Of a DNA stretch of 64,000 bases, positions 57,004-64,000 are shown in pieces. The notes under the pieces were generated by a model that saw only the letters and a program-made list of their open reading frames with translations, searched no databases and was not told where the DNA came from. The DNA is from Priestia iocasae (GTDB lineage: Bacteria; Bacillota; Bacilli; Bacillales; Bacillaceae_H): the NCBI RefSeq assembly GCF_016909075.1, contig NZ_JAFBFC010000001.1, positions 744,001-808,000 of the forward strand, in the 5' to 3' direction. The position numbers and the translations under genes are program-made. How positions within the stretch are numbered: position 1 is the first letter of the stretch; each line of letters opens with the position of its first letter.

Positions 57004-57363
57004 GTGGCAAGAATACTAATTGTAGATGATGCAAAATTTATGAGAATGACATTAACAAGTATTTTACAAAATGCTAATCATGTAGTCATTGGTGAAGCTG
57101 AAAACGGTAACGAAGCCATTGAATTATATCAGTCTTTAAAACCGGACCTCGTAACAATGGATATAACGATGCCAGAAATGAGTGGGATTGAGGCGGTTAA
57201 GCACATTAAAAAAGAGGATCCGTCTGCAAAAATTGTTATGTGTTCTGCCATGGGCCAACAAAAAATGGTGGTAGAAGCAATTGAAGCAGGTGCAAAGGAC
57301 TTTATTATCAAGCCATTTGATGAAATTCGAGTACTTGATGCAATAAATCGAGTTTTAAGGTAA
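57004..57363 (+). CDS. yneI: CheY-like single-domain response regulator YneI (CcdB)
   Basis: A 119-residue receiver domain with no output domain. The acidic pair is in IVDDAKFMR, the phospho-acceptor is D53 in TMDITMPEM, the Thr/Ser is in VMCSAMGQ and the Lys in IIKPFD. It lies between ccdA and ccdC as in B. subtilis, where it is called yneI/ccdB; deletion there did not block cytochrome c synthesis. The cognate kinase is unknown. The start is GTG behind GGCGGAGGG. Confidence 0.93.
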   Translation: MARILIVDDAKFMRMTLTSILQNANHVVIGEAENGNEAIELYQSLKPDLVTMDITMPEMSGIEAVKHIKKEDPSAKIVMCSAMGQQKMVVEAIEAGAKDFIIKPFDEIRVLDAINRVLR

Positions 57364-57398
57364 ACCATTTAAGAAAATCATCTTAGATGGTTTTTTGT
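57361..57398 (+). terminator. Terminator after yneI
   Basis: AACCATTTAAGA and TCTTAGATGGTT (one mismatch) followed by TTTTTT. Confidence 0.83.
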
Positions 57399-57484
57399 TT
57401 GTAAAAAATCACTATTTCTTTGGAAGATTGGGAGTGATACAATGTAACCGTTATGCTTTAAATTTTATAAAAGAGGTGTCATCC

Positions 57485-58042
57485 TTGAAAGAAATTCTAC
57501 TCATTTTAATTTTACAACTTATTTACGTACCTATCTTAACGTTAAGAACCATTTTTCTCGTCAAAGGAATGAGCATGTATGCATCTGTTTTTGGTTTTGT
57601 TGAAGCGTTAATATATGTATTTGGTTTATCTTTAGTTTTCTCAGGTGATCAAAGTACATGGGCCATGATTGTGTATGCAGTTGGATTTGGTATCGGTATT
57701 ATTTTAGGTAGCTACATTGAATCTAGACTTGCTATTGGTTACACAACATTTTTAGTGAACTTGATGACGAAAAATGAAGAGTTGATTAATCGTTTGCGAC
57801 AAGAAGGGTTTGGAGTCACCGTTTATTATGGTGAAGGTCGAGATAGTGCGCGCTATCGATTGGATATTTTAACAAAAAGAAGTCGAGAAGAAGAGTTATT
57901 ATCATTTATTGAAGAATATGAGCCGAGAGCATTTATTATTTCTTATGAACCGCGTAAATTTAAGGGTGGCTTCTTGTTAAAATCGCTGAAAAAACAAAAG
58001 CCGAAAAAACAAATAAAAGAACAAGGACCAAGTTCAAAGTAA
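57485..58042 (+). CDS. UPF0316 membrane protein (YebE-like)
   Basis: A 185-residue protein with three N-terminal membrane helices (LLILILQLIYVPILTLRTIF and after) and a C-terminal DUF2179 domain (about 100-170, RQEGFGVTVYYGEGRDSARYRLDILTKR). DUF2179-type domains are proposed ligand-binding modules. AGAGGTG fits the TTG at 57485 (open frame from 57395). In B. subtilis the homologue is elsewhere, so its place between yneI and ccdC is a local difference. The end is Lys/Gln-rich. Confidence 0.87.
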   Translation: MKEILLILILQLIYVPILTLRTIFLVKGMSMYASVFGFVEALIYVFGLSLVFSGDQSTWAMIVYAVGFGIGIILGSYIESRLAIGYTTFLVNLMTKNEELINRLRQEGFGVTVYYGEGRDSARYRLDILTKRSREEELLSFIEEYEPRAFIISYEPRKFKGGFLLKSLKKQKPKKQIKEQGPSSK

Positions 58043-58077
58043 GAAACATTTTCTTTTTGTTGCCTTTAAACTATAAT

Positions 58078-58132
58078 AAAAATAGGTTCCTTTTATGAAG
58101 TGTCAGCTTATAAAAGGCTCCTATTTTTATTA
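58078..58132 (+). terminator. Terminator after the UPF0316 gene
   Basis: AAATAGGTTCCTTTTAT and ATAAAAGGCTCCTATTT form a long stem with a 2-nt internal mismatch, then TTATT. Confidence 0.83.
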
Positions 58133-58181
58133 GTACATAAAGCGGCTTCATTTATTACTACGATGAAAAGGAAGGATTTCA

Positions 58182-58664
58182 TTGGCTATTGCATCAACTA
58201 TTATGGCAATTTTTATGGCTTCACTGATGCTCTTCATTCGCATGAAAGCTGCAAAGAAGCCTGTTAACGCTAAAAAGATTATTTTACCACCTATTTTTAT
58301 GAGTACGGGAGCGCTCATGTTTATTCACCCACTGTTTCGATTAACAGCTGCCGAATTTTTGGAAGCGCTTCTTGTTGGAATGATATTTTCGTTATTTTTA
58401 ATTAAAACATCGAAGTTCGAAGTAAGGGAAAACGACATATACTTAAAACGCTCCAAAGCATTTGTATTTATTTTAATTGGGCTATTAGTGATAAGAATTG
58501 TAGCGAAATTATACTTAAGCGCAACGATTGATGTGGGACAGCTTGGCGGGATGTTCTGGGTGTTAGCATTTGGGATGATTGTACCATGGCGAGTTTCTAT
58601 GTATTATTCTTATAGAAAGCTTGAGCGTGACATTCACTCAAAGCCAGTGGATCAACTTATTTAA
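58182..58664 (+). CDS. ccdC: CcdC family protein (YneJ)
   Basis: A 160-residue membrane protein with four or five helices, first MAIASTIMAIFMASLMLFIRM, and a short cytosolic C-terminus. It belongs to the CcdC/YneJ family linked by position to CcdA in Bacillus; the biochemical role is undefined. The TTG at 58182 follows AAGGAAGGA. It is convergent with yneK. Confidence 0.9.
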   Translation: MAIASTIMAIFMASLMLFIRMKAAKKPVNAKKIILPPIFMSTGALMFIHPLFRLTAAEFLEALLVGMIFSLFLIKTSKFEVRENDIYLKRSKAFVFILIGLLVIRIVAKLYLSATIDVGQLGGMFWVLAFGMIVPWRVSMYYSYRKLERDIHSKPVDQLI

Positions 58665-58724
58665 AAAAGGAACCATCAACATGACTCTTTGTAAGTAAAG
58701 AATCGTGTTGATGGTTCCTTTTTA
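58662..58724. terminator. Bidirectional terminator between ccdC and yneK
   Basis: AAAAAGGAACCATCAACA and its perfect complement (18 bp) around a 24-nt loop, with A and T tails on either side. Confidence 0.92.
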
Positions 58725-58734
58725 GTTGTAAATA

Positions 58735-59160
58735 TTAGAATAAATGATGGTAAGGCGTTACATCAATTTGTTTTTCATTTAACGTTTTTAACAAAAATTT
58801 ATGATCACGCTTAGGTGTAGCCAAAATGTATCCACGCACAACTAAGTCTTGTGTGATTTTTTTTGCTTTTTCATCTATTGCTAGTTGTCCAATTCTTCCT
58901 GCGATTTTCTGACGTGCTACATCTCGAAATAGCTCAGGTACAGGCTGAACTAACTCTTCTAAAAGTTGTTTTTGATCTTTTGGCCACAAGTGTCTTGTTT
59001 TTTTAAGATAGTAATCTTGCCAGTCTAATTCAGACATTCCATCTTCTTTTGGTAAGCGTTTTAAAAATTTGCGAAACATAAAGAACCCACCGATTGCAAA
59101 CATCCCAACTAAAAATACAACCCAGAATAAAATAAACCATAAAAACCAACCGCTTAACAT
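58735..59160 (-). CDS. yneK: DUF2621 membrane-anchored protein YneK
   Basis: A 141-residue protein with one N-terminal membrane helix (FLWFILFWVVFLVGMFAIGG) and a cytosolic domain (MSELDWQDYYLKKTRHLWP, VQPVPELFRDVARQKIAGRI) of the DUF2621/YneK family, function unknown. GAGGTG lies 6 nt before the ATG. It closes the conserved block shared with B. subtilis. Confidence 0.9.
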   Translation of the reverse strand: MLSGWFLWFILFWVVFLVGMFAIGGFFMFRKFLKRLPKEDGMSELDWQDYYLKKTRHLWPKDQKQLLEELVQPVPELFRDVARQKIAGRIGQLAIDEKAKKITQDLVVRGYILATPKRDHKFLLKTLNEKQIDVTPYHHLF

Positions 59161-59503
59161 ATGTTCACCTCTATGTACTTGTCAATCTCTAAAACTATTC
59201 TATCTTATCGTTTTATGGAATGAAAGAACAATTGACATAAATTCTTATGATTTCATTGAGATAAGTCTCTTTTGATTTAAGCTCTTTTCTGAAAGATTGT
59301 CGTTATTAGATTAGTTTCTTGGAATTTAGCTACACCGCACTACTTGTTAAATCGCAACAACTGTACAAAAATAGCCCTAACTTAAAGGGTCATGACGAAT
59401 GAAGAGGAAGTAGAAAGAATCAAAAAGAATTTCTAAAGCTGGTTACCTACTTTCTAGGTAGAAGAGTACGTAAACGTCATGTATATTTTACTAGGATGAT
59501 AAT
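59161..59503. other. Gene-free region yneK-cstA
   Basis: About 340 bp between the start of yneK and the end of the CstA-like gene. The best ORF is 14 codons (59391-59435, MTNEEEVERIKKNF) without a ribosome binding site; it could be a decayed gene. Nothing else is seen. Confidence 0.4.
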
Positions 59504-59544
59504 AAAAATGGACTTACCGATGAAACGGTAAGTCCATTTGGTTT
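59504..59544. terminator. Terminator of the CstA-like gene
   Basis: AATGGACTTACCG and CGGTAAGTCCATT form a 13-bp stem with a 6-nt loop, T-rich in both directions. Confidence 0.88.
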
Positions 59545-61008
59545 TTAACTAGCTAGAGAATCTGATTTTTTATATAAGCCTGGTTCATCATAATCTACTT
59601 GTAAGCCTTCTGTTATATTGCTTCTTGCTTTTTTGAAGAAAAGAAGAAGGAATACAATTGTAACGAAAGTTGCAACGGCATATGAGATTTGTAATGAGAG
59701 GCCAAATCCAATTGGCGCATTTATAATATAGGTTGTTGTAGCCATTGTCATAAACATAGCTGGAATCGTTGAAATCCAATGATTTTTTCCTTTCACAATT
59801 AAATACATGGATGCAATCCAAAGTGCAATAACCGCAGTCGATTGATTTGCCCAAGAGAAGTATCTCCATAATAGTGTGAAGTCAATCTTTGTAAGTGCAA
59901 ATGCAATAACAAACAATGGTGCAGCAATCATCATACGGTTTACAAATTTCTTCTGAGAGAAATGAATATAATCTGCAATAATCATACGTGCTGATCGGAA
60001 CGCTGTGTCACCTGACGTAATTGGTAATACGATAACACCGATAATTGCAAGTGTACCACCAATGGCACCCAACATCGTAGTAGATACTTCAGTAACAACA
60101 GCAGCTGGTCCTCCAGAATTAATCATAGCACTTAGATCTTGTCCATTAAATAAGCTCATAGCTGCGGCAGCCCAAATCATGGCAATCATTGCTTCAGCAA
60201 TCATCATGCCATAGAACACTTTACGACCAGAACGCTCATCTTGTAATGTACGTGAAATAATAGGAGATTGTGTAGCATGAAATCCCGAAAGCGCCCCACA
60301 AGAAATAGTTAAGAATAGAAGTGGGAAAATCGGTACGTTATCAGGGTGCATATTAGTAAAAGATAGTTCAGGGATAGGTGCTCCTTTAATAATGAGCATA
60401 CTACCAATTCCAACCGCACTAATGATAAGGAATGCACCTAAGATTGGGTAAACACGACCAATGATTTTATCAATTGGTAAAATAGTTGATAAAATATAAT
60501 AAACAAAAATAGCTAAAATAATGATAGACATTGGAATTGCTTCATTCGTTAAGCCGTTAATTAAAGCGGCTGGAGAAGTAATAAATACAGTTCCTACTAA
60601 TACTAGTAATAAAATAGAAAAACCGTTTACGACATGTTTTAATGTATTACCTAAAAATTTTCCAGCTAGCTCTGGGATGTGAGCACCACGATTACGAATG
60701 GAAATCATACCTGTTAAATAATCGTGAACAGCCCCTGCAAAGATTGCTCCGATTACAATCCATACGAAGGCAACAGGACCATAAAGTGCACCCATAATTG
60801 GACCGAATATTGGCCCCACACCTGCGATGTTTAATAACTGAATTAATGAATTCTTTTTATTATTCATTGGTACATAATCAATACCGTCTTTCATTGAATA
60901 AGCAGGTGTTTGTCTTGCTTGTTTAATCCCAAACGTTCGTTCAACAACCTTTCCATATACAATATAGCCGATAATTAATAGAACGAAAGATGATAAAAAT
61001 GTAATCAA
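59545..61008 (-). CDS. cstA: CstA-family carbon starvation transporter (short form)
   Basis: A 487-residue, highly hydrophobic protein with about 13 membrane helices. CstA/BtsT proteins take up peptides or pyruvate when preferred carbon is low. The hallmarks FGPIMGALYGPVAFVWIVIG, IFAGAVHDYLTGM and GFHATQSPIISR are present. It is shorter than E. coli CstA (about 700), matching the short branch. The start is TTG at 61008 behind GGAGGGA on the - strand. A TATAAT -10 and a near-perfect cre lie just upstream, so glucose repression by CcpA is expected. Confidence 0.88.
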   Translation of the reverse strand: MITFLSSFVLLIIGYIVYGKVVERTFGIKQARQTPAYSMKDGIDYVPMNNKKNSLIQLLNIAGVGPIFGPIMGALYGPVAFVWIVIGAIFAGAVHDYLTGMISIRNRGAHIPELAGKFLGNTLKHVVNGFSILLLVLVGTVFITSPAALINGLTNEAIPMSIIILAIFVYYILSTILPIDKIIGRVYPILGAFLIISAVGIGSMLIIKGAPIPELSFTNMHPDNVPIFPLLFLTISCGALSGFHATQSPIISRTLQDERSGRKVFYGMMIAEAMIAMIWAAAAMSLFNGQDLSAMINSGGPAAVVTEVSTTMLGAIGGTLAIIGVIVLPITSGDTAFRSARMIIADYIHFSQKKFVNRMMIAAPLFVIAFALTKIDFTLLWRYFSWANQSTAVIALWIASMYLIVKGKNHWISTIPAMFMTMATTTYIINAPIGFGLSLQISYAVATFVTIVFLLLFFKKARSNITEGLQVDYDEPGLYKKSDSLAS

Positions 61009-61029
61009 TGTTCTATCCCTCCAATTTAG

Positions 61030-61043
61030 TGAAAACGTTTTCT
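61030..61043. promoter_or_regulatory. cre (CcpA site) in the cstA leader
   Basis: TGAAAACGTTTTCT matches the cre consensus TGWAANCGNTNWCA at all but the last position. It lies a few bp downstream of the expected transcription start, a roadblock position. Confidence 0.8.
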
Positions 61044-61054
61044 ATTCACCTACT

Positions 61055-61060
61055 ATTATA
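61055..61060 (-). promoter_or_regulatory. -10 element of cstA
   Basis: TATAAT on the - strand; no good -35 is seen, which suggests the promoter may need an activator. Confidence 0.5.
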
Positions 61061-61118
61061 CTAATTGGAGAATAAAAGAAAAGATTATTCTGACAAAATT
61101 TGATAAAACGATAGAAAA

Positions 61119-61126
61119 TTGTCGAA
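61119..61126 (+). promoter_or_regulatory. Possible Spo0A box upstream of cstA
   Basis: TTGTCGAA is an exact 0A-box match about 60 bp upstream of the cstA -10. A chance match is quite possible. Confidence 0.3.
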
Positions 61127-61206
61127 GTGATTTAGAAAAACACATGTTTATCCTTTTTAACTTTAGGGCTAACCAAATGGAGTAAAATATATAGGAAGAT
61201 GAGGAA

Positions 61207-61255
61207 GAAGGAGAATGTTTTATAAGTAACTATTTTGCTCCTTAAATTCTCCTTC
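61207..61255. repeat. Hairpin between the 79-residue unknown gene and cstA
   Basis: GAAGGAGAAT and ATTCTCCTTC are perfect 10-bp arms with a 29-nt loop. It could be the 3' end hairpin of the - strand gene at 61303, but there is no T-run. Confidence 0.6.
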
Positions 61256-61302
61256 AAAGGTCATCCGTTTAGGTTTACGATTTTTAGGAATAGATGAGAC
61301 GG

Positions 61303-61542
61303 TTAGTTGCTGTAGTGATGAGCAAAAGGTAATTGAGCATAGATGTGTTTAAAGGATAAGAATAAAAAGTGAAATTCCTGAAACGTTAACGCTTCAATGG
61401 TATAGGTATCTAAAAAGTCTTCTAACAGTTCTGTTGAGATAGAATCAAATAAACCAAACACTTCAAATCGATAACGAAACTGGTTATAAATAGGACTTAG
61501 TCCATAAAAATCAAAGATATCTTCAACTTGTTGGGCGTTCAT
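61303..61542 (-). CDS. Small protein of unknown function
   Basis: A 79-residue soluble protein rich in Phe, Tyr and Leu (MNAQQVEDIFDFYGLSPIYN, then EVFGLFDSISTELLEDFLD), probably all helical. No family is recognised. AAGGAGG lies 7 nt before the ATG at 61542, so translation is likely; an ATG at 61548 overlaps that site. It is divergent from the small membrane protein gene at 61659. Confidence 0.6.
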   Translation of the reverse strand: MNAQQVEDIFDFYGLSPIYNQFRYRFEVFGLFDSISTELLEDFLDTYTIEALTFQEFHFLFLSFKHIYAQLPFAHHYSN

Positions 61543-61658
61543 TATCATCCCTCCTTACCTTTAGTATTGAAGATAAATCTTATTTTTAAACATTTTGCGA
61601 TGCTTCAATTAAGTCAATATGATAAAGTGTAAGGAATGAATAAAGTTGGAGGTTAAAG

Positions 61659-61826
61659 ATGTTTACGTATGTTACATTGTTAGGTTTTTTGGCATTTTTA
61701 GTATATGCCAGCACGTTTAGTTACTCTGTTTTTAAACGAGACGGGAAAGTAAAGAAAAATGGGATTCGTGTATTCGTTAGTTTTTTAATTATGATTATTG
61801 GCTTTATAGGATTGGCTCTTCAATAA
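61659..61826 (+). CDS. Small two-helix membrane protein
   Basis: A 55-codon ORF with TTGGAGGTTAAAG before its ATG. It encodes two hydrophobic helices (FTYVTLLGFLAFLVYASTF and VFVSFLIMIIGFIGLAL) joined by a basic loop (KRDGKVKKNG). No family is recognised. The perfect ribosome binding site spacing and helix-loop-helix layout argue for a real gene. Confidence 0.62.
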   Translation: MFTYVTLLGFLAFLVYASTFSYSVFKRDGKVKKNGIRVFVSFLIMIIGFIGLALQ

Positions 61827-61868
61827 AGTAAAAAAGTTCTGTGTTGTGATAAAGAAACGAATATGCTT

Positions 61869-61897
61869 TTGACAATTTTGCTATTGTATTTTATAGT
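61869..61897 (+). promoter_or_regulatory. Sigma-A promoter of the DUF457 gene
   Basis: TTGACA at 61869-61874, a 17-nt spacer and TATAGT at 61892-61897. Confidence 0.8.
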
Positions 61898-61948
61898 GTA
61901 ATTCTGAACGAACATATGTGTGTATTTATTAGAAAGAAGGTGGCATGT

Positions 61949-62437
61949 GTGAAGTATCGTACGCATATTGTTACATCAGTTGCTGCTGGCGCAGGGGTTG
62001 TAACAACAACCGATATTTCATTTACATTCCCATATGTAATTGGAATTGCATTAGGAGCTCTTATCCCTGATATCGATGAGCCAAATTCATTTATAGGAAG
62101 ACGCTCTTTTGGACTAGCGAGGTTAATTAAAACAGCCTTTGGTCACCGCGGGATTACGCATTCTTTATTAGCGTGTTTTTTATTTGTTCTTCTTTATCAG
62201 AAATATCCTAGTGATTTTACTTTAGGAATTGCAATAGGGTATGCGTTTCATATTGTTGGAGATTTCTTTTCTAAGAGAGGGGTACCGCTATTTTCACCTT
62301 TATTTAAAAAGAAAATGAAATCACCATTAACCTATGAAACAGGGGGATCACAAGAAACAGTCCTTTTTTACATAGCTTTATTTACGCTTATCTATTTTTT
62401 ATATGAGCACAAGTTGTACTTACAGCTATTATCGTAA
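61949..62437 (+). CDS. Membrane-bound metal-dependent hydrolase, YdjM/DUF457 family
   Basis: A 162-residue membrane protein of the YdjM-like hydrolase family. The metal-binding pattern is in GALIPDIDEPNS, FGHRGITHSLL and FHIVGDFFSKRGVPLFSP. The substrate is unknown. AGAAGGTGG points to the GTG at 61949; the open frame starts at 61916. It has its own consensus promoter. Confidence 0.87.
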   Translation: MKYRTHIVTSVAAGAGVVTTTDISFTFPYVIGIALGALIPDIDEPNSFIGRRSFGLARLIKTAFGHRGITHSLLACFLFVLLYQKYPSDFTLGIAIGYAFHIVGDFFSKRGVPLFSPLFKKKMKSPLTYETGGSQETVLFYIALFTLIYFLYEHKLYLQLLS

Positions 62438-62478
62438 AATTGAATAGTCTTTACATTCATTAGTAAATGTCTAAGACA

Positions 62479-62554
62479 ATGTAACACACTCATCGTATCA
62501 TGAAATGTGTTACATCCATCACAGTGAACCATTTCTATAAAAAGAAATGGTTCA
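62479..62554. repeat. Two tandem perfect hairpins between DUF457 and DUF421 genes
   Basis: The first is ATGTAACACA...TGTGTTACAT (10-bp arms, 62479-62488 and 62506-62515). The second is TGAACCATTTCT-ATAAAA-AGAAATGGTTCA (12-bp arms, 62525-62554), followed by TATATTTTAT. The second is probably the terminator of the DUF457 gene; the role of the first is unclear. Confidence 0.75.
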
Positions 62555-62601
62555 TATATTTTATAAACTCGCTCACACTAATGATGAACGAGGTGAAGAA
62601 A

Positions 62602-63306
62602 TTGGAAATAGTCTTAGATTCATTAAAGGTAATAGGAAGGATTGTGACAATCTTGCCTTTGCTTTTATTTGTGACATTATTAATGGGAAAGCGATCTGTT
62701 GGAGAACTCCCTGTGTTTGACTTTTTAGTAGTGATGACAATTGGAGCAGTAGTAGGAGCAGATATTGCTGATCCTAATATTGAGCATATTCATACAGGTG
62801 TAGCTATTATAGCAATTGCATTGTTACAAACAAGTGTAGCAAAATTGAAAATTAAAAATCGAACAATCGGAAATAAAATAACATTTGAACCGACTGTTAT
62901 CATTTATAAAGGACAATTTATTGTGGAACAGATGAATAAAATTGAATATTCAGTCGATAATCTACTGCAAATGTTGCGCTCACATGAAGTATACTTTTTA
63001 GAAGAGGTAGAACTAGCAATCATTGAAGGCAATGGGGAGATGTCAATTAAAAAGAAACCTGTATTAAACCCTGATACATTACGTTTAAAAGGAAGCTTTG
63101 AATTACCGGCTATCATTGATGGAAAAGTAAATAAAGATGTTCTCAATTACTTTCATGTAACAGAAGGTTGGCTATTGAGAGAGTTAGAACGTTTACATAT
63201 TCAACAAGTAGAAGCTGTTTTTTATTGTGGAATGGATGAGACCAAACATCTTCATATTAGTTTAAAGCAGGTAAAAGCAATGATGATCCCTCCATTCAAT
63301 CATTAA
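62602..63306 (+). CDS. DUF421 domain membrane protein (YetF-like)
   Basis: A 234-residue protein with three N-terminal membrane helices (about 10-85) and a cytosolic DUF421/DUF3290-type beta domain with FEPTVIIYKGQFIVEQM and LRSHEVYFLEEVELAIIEGNGEMSI, hallmarks of the YetF/YcaP/YrbG group. Some relatives affect spore properties in B. subtilis. GAGGTG fits the TTG at 62602; the open frame begins at 62500 inside a hairpin, an unlikely start. Confidence 0.85.
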   Translation: MEIVLDSLKVIGRIVTILPLLLFVTLLMGKRSVGELPVFDFLVVMTIGAVVGADIADPNIEHIHTGVAIIAIALLQTSVAKLKIKNRTIGNKITFEPTVIIYKGQFIVEQMNKIEYSVDNLLQMLRSHEVYFLEEVELAIIEGNGEMSIKKKPVLNPDTLRLKGSFELPAIIDGKVNKDVLNYFHVTEGWLLRELERLHIQQVEAVFYCGMDETKHLHISLKQVKAMMIPPFNH

Positions 63307-63327
63307 ACCATACATATAAAAGAAAGG

Positions 63328-64000
63328 TTACGTTTTTTGACTGGCTTTTAGTTCATGGTATCGTTCGAGTGCTCTTGCTCTTGCTGCTTTATGTTCAACA
63401 ATGGGAAATGGATAAGTCTCTCCTAACTGAATTCCTGCTTCATTTAAAACGTTTTGAGGAGTTTCCCATGGTTTGTGAATGTAAGTATTGGGTAGATTTC
63501 GTAATTCTGGTACCCACATTTTAATGTATTCAGCATCATGATCAAATTTCTCAGATTGAGTGATTGGATTAAAGATGCGAAAGTAAGGGGCTGCATCTGC
63601 TCCAGATCCAGCAATCCATTGCCAGCCAAGTGTATTATTCGCTAAATCTGCATCAACGAGTGTATCCCAAAACCATTGAGCACCTTCTTTCCAATGAATA
63701 AGCAAGTGCTTTACAAGGAACGAGCTTGTCACCATTCGAACTCGGTTGTGCATAAAGCCTGTTTGCCATAGCTGCCTCATTCCTGCGTCCACAAGAGGAT
63801 AACCCGTCTGTCCTTTTTTCCATGCGTTAAAATGTTTTTCATGCTTTTCCCATTTAAAATTTGTAAACAGCGGATTTAATGAACTCACTGTGGTGTCTGG
63901 GAAATGATAAAGCAAGTGATAAGCAAAGTCCCGCCATACAAGCTGCCGAAGAAATTGTTCAGATTGACGTTGAAAAGAAGCTGAATGCATGGTTTGTGCC
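63328..64000 (-). CDS. phrB: Deoxyribodipyrimidine photolyase, C-terminal part (5' end beyond window)
   Basis: About 223 C-terminal residues of a cryptochrome/photolyase protein that repairs UV pyrimidine dimers using FADH- and light. The FAD-binding domain motifs are clear: SEQFLRQLVWRDFAYHLLYH, GQTGYPLVDAGMRQLWQTG, MHNRVRMVTSSFLVKHLL, and ADLANNTLGWQW followed by GSGADAAPYFRIFNP with the conserved Trp residues. The frame stays open past the ATG at 63990 to the window edge. The antenna domain is not in view, so class I CPD photolyase is the likely but not proven type. Confidence 0.93.
   Translation of the reverse strand, partial: AQTMHSASFQRQSEQFLRQLVWRDFAYHLLYHFPDTTVSSLNPLFTNFKWEKHEKHFNAWKKGQTGYPLVDAGMRQLWQTGFMHNRVRMVTSSFLVKHLLIHWKEGAQWFWDTLVDADLANNTLGWQWIAGSGADAAPYFRIFNPITQSEKFDHDAEYIKMWVPELRNLPNTYIHKPWETPQNVLNEAGIQLGETYPFPIVEHKAARARALERYHELKASQKT

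Noticed and set aside
59391-59435. 14-codon ORF MTNEEEVERIKKNF in the yneK-cstA gap
   Set aside because: AAAGGG is too close to the ATG and the frame stops at once; possibly a remnant but not supportable as a gene.

Overview
The window is chromosomal DNA from an AT-rich, endospore-forming Bacillaceae species. The evidence is the gene content (spoIIIE, spoVS, cotE, spoVK, sirA, two Spo0E-like genes), AGGAGG-type ribosome binding sites, frequent TTG/GTG starts, and a gene order matching the Bacillus subtilis rnjB-to-yneK stretch with local insertions. The species cannot be fixed from sequence reading alone; a Priestia- or Bacillus-like genome fits. Most genes are on the + strand.

Layout. Bases 1-4447: the 3' end of rnjB, then tepA, ylzJ and spoIIIE. 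Bases 4830-10429: a GntR regulator (ymfC) followed by a BMP-family nucleoside ABC importer (lipoprotein, double ATPase, two permeases), in place of the ymfD/ymfE genes of B. subtilis. Bases 10821-23138: ymfF, ymfH, ymfI, ymfJ, ymfK, ymfM, pgsA, cinA, recA, rny, ymdB, spoVS. Bases 23210-27026: an M19 dipeptidase and a two-subunit 2-oxoacid:ferredoxin oxidoreductase. Bases 27279-37191: tdh-kbl, miaB-ricA, cotE, mutS-mutL. Bases 37537-45400: miaA, hfq, spoVK, a TRIC-family gene on the - strand, hflX, ynbB, glnR-glnA. Bases 45488-46684: three - strand genes (DUF2164, a small Spo0E-like ORF, a membrane protein). Bases 46792-48873: the divergent SOS locus lexA / yneA-yneB-ynzC. Bases 49051-59160: tkt, sirA, yneF, a heterodimeric ABC exporter, a - strand ynzD-like gene, ccdA, a CheY-like gene, a UPF0316 gene, ccdC, yneK. 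Bases 59545-64000: a CstA-type transporter, small unknown genes, a DUF457 membrane hydrolase, a DUF421 protein and the 3' part of a photolyase gene.

How the parts work together. Several regulatory circuits can be read directly. SOS boxes lie at recA and in the lexA/yneA divergent region. A GlnR operator lies at glnRA. A cre overlaps the early transcribed region of cstA, and a weaker one lies before tdh. A Spo0A box lies upstream of a long-spacer sigma-A promoter at sirA. Sigma-H-like and sigma-E-like promoters precede spoVS and cotE. RNA-decay and processing genes (rnjB, rny, hfq, and ricA of the Y complex) are also present.

No CRISPR array, rRNA, tRNA, prophage or IS element was seen. The window is mostly conserved core genome. 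The less ordinary items are: a 23-codon leader ORF that ends on the start codon of the nucleoside-binding lipoprotein gene; two very short Spo0E-like genes, one with a degenerate signature motif beside a membrane protein gene; a 28-nt sequence repeated in two intergenic regions; an asymmetric ABC exporter inserted into an otherwise conserved block; and several hairpins without T-tracts.
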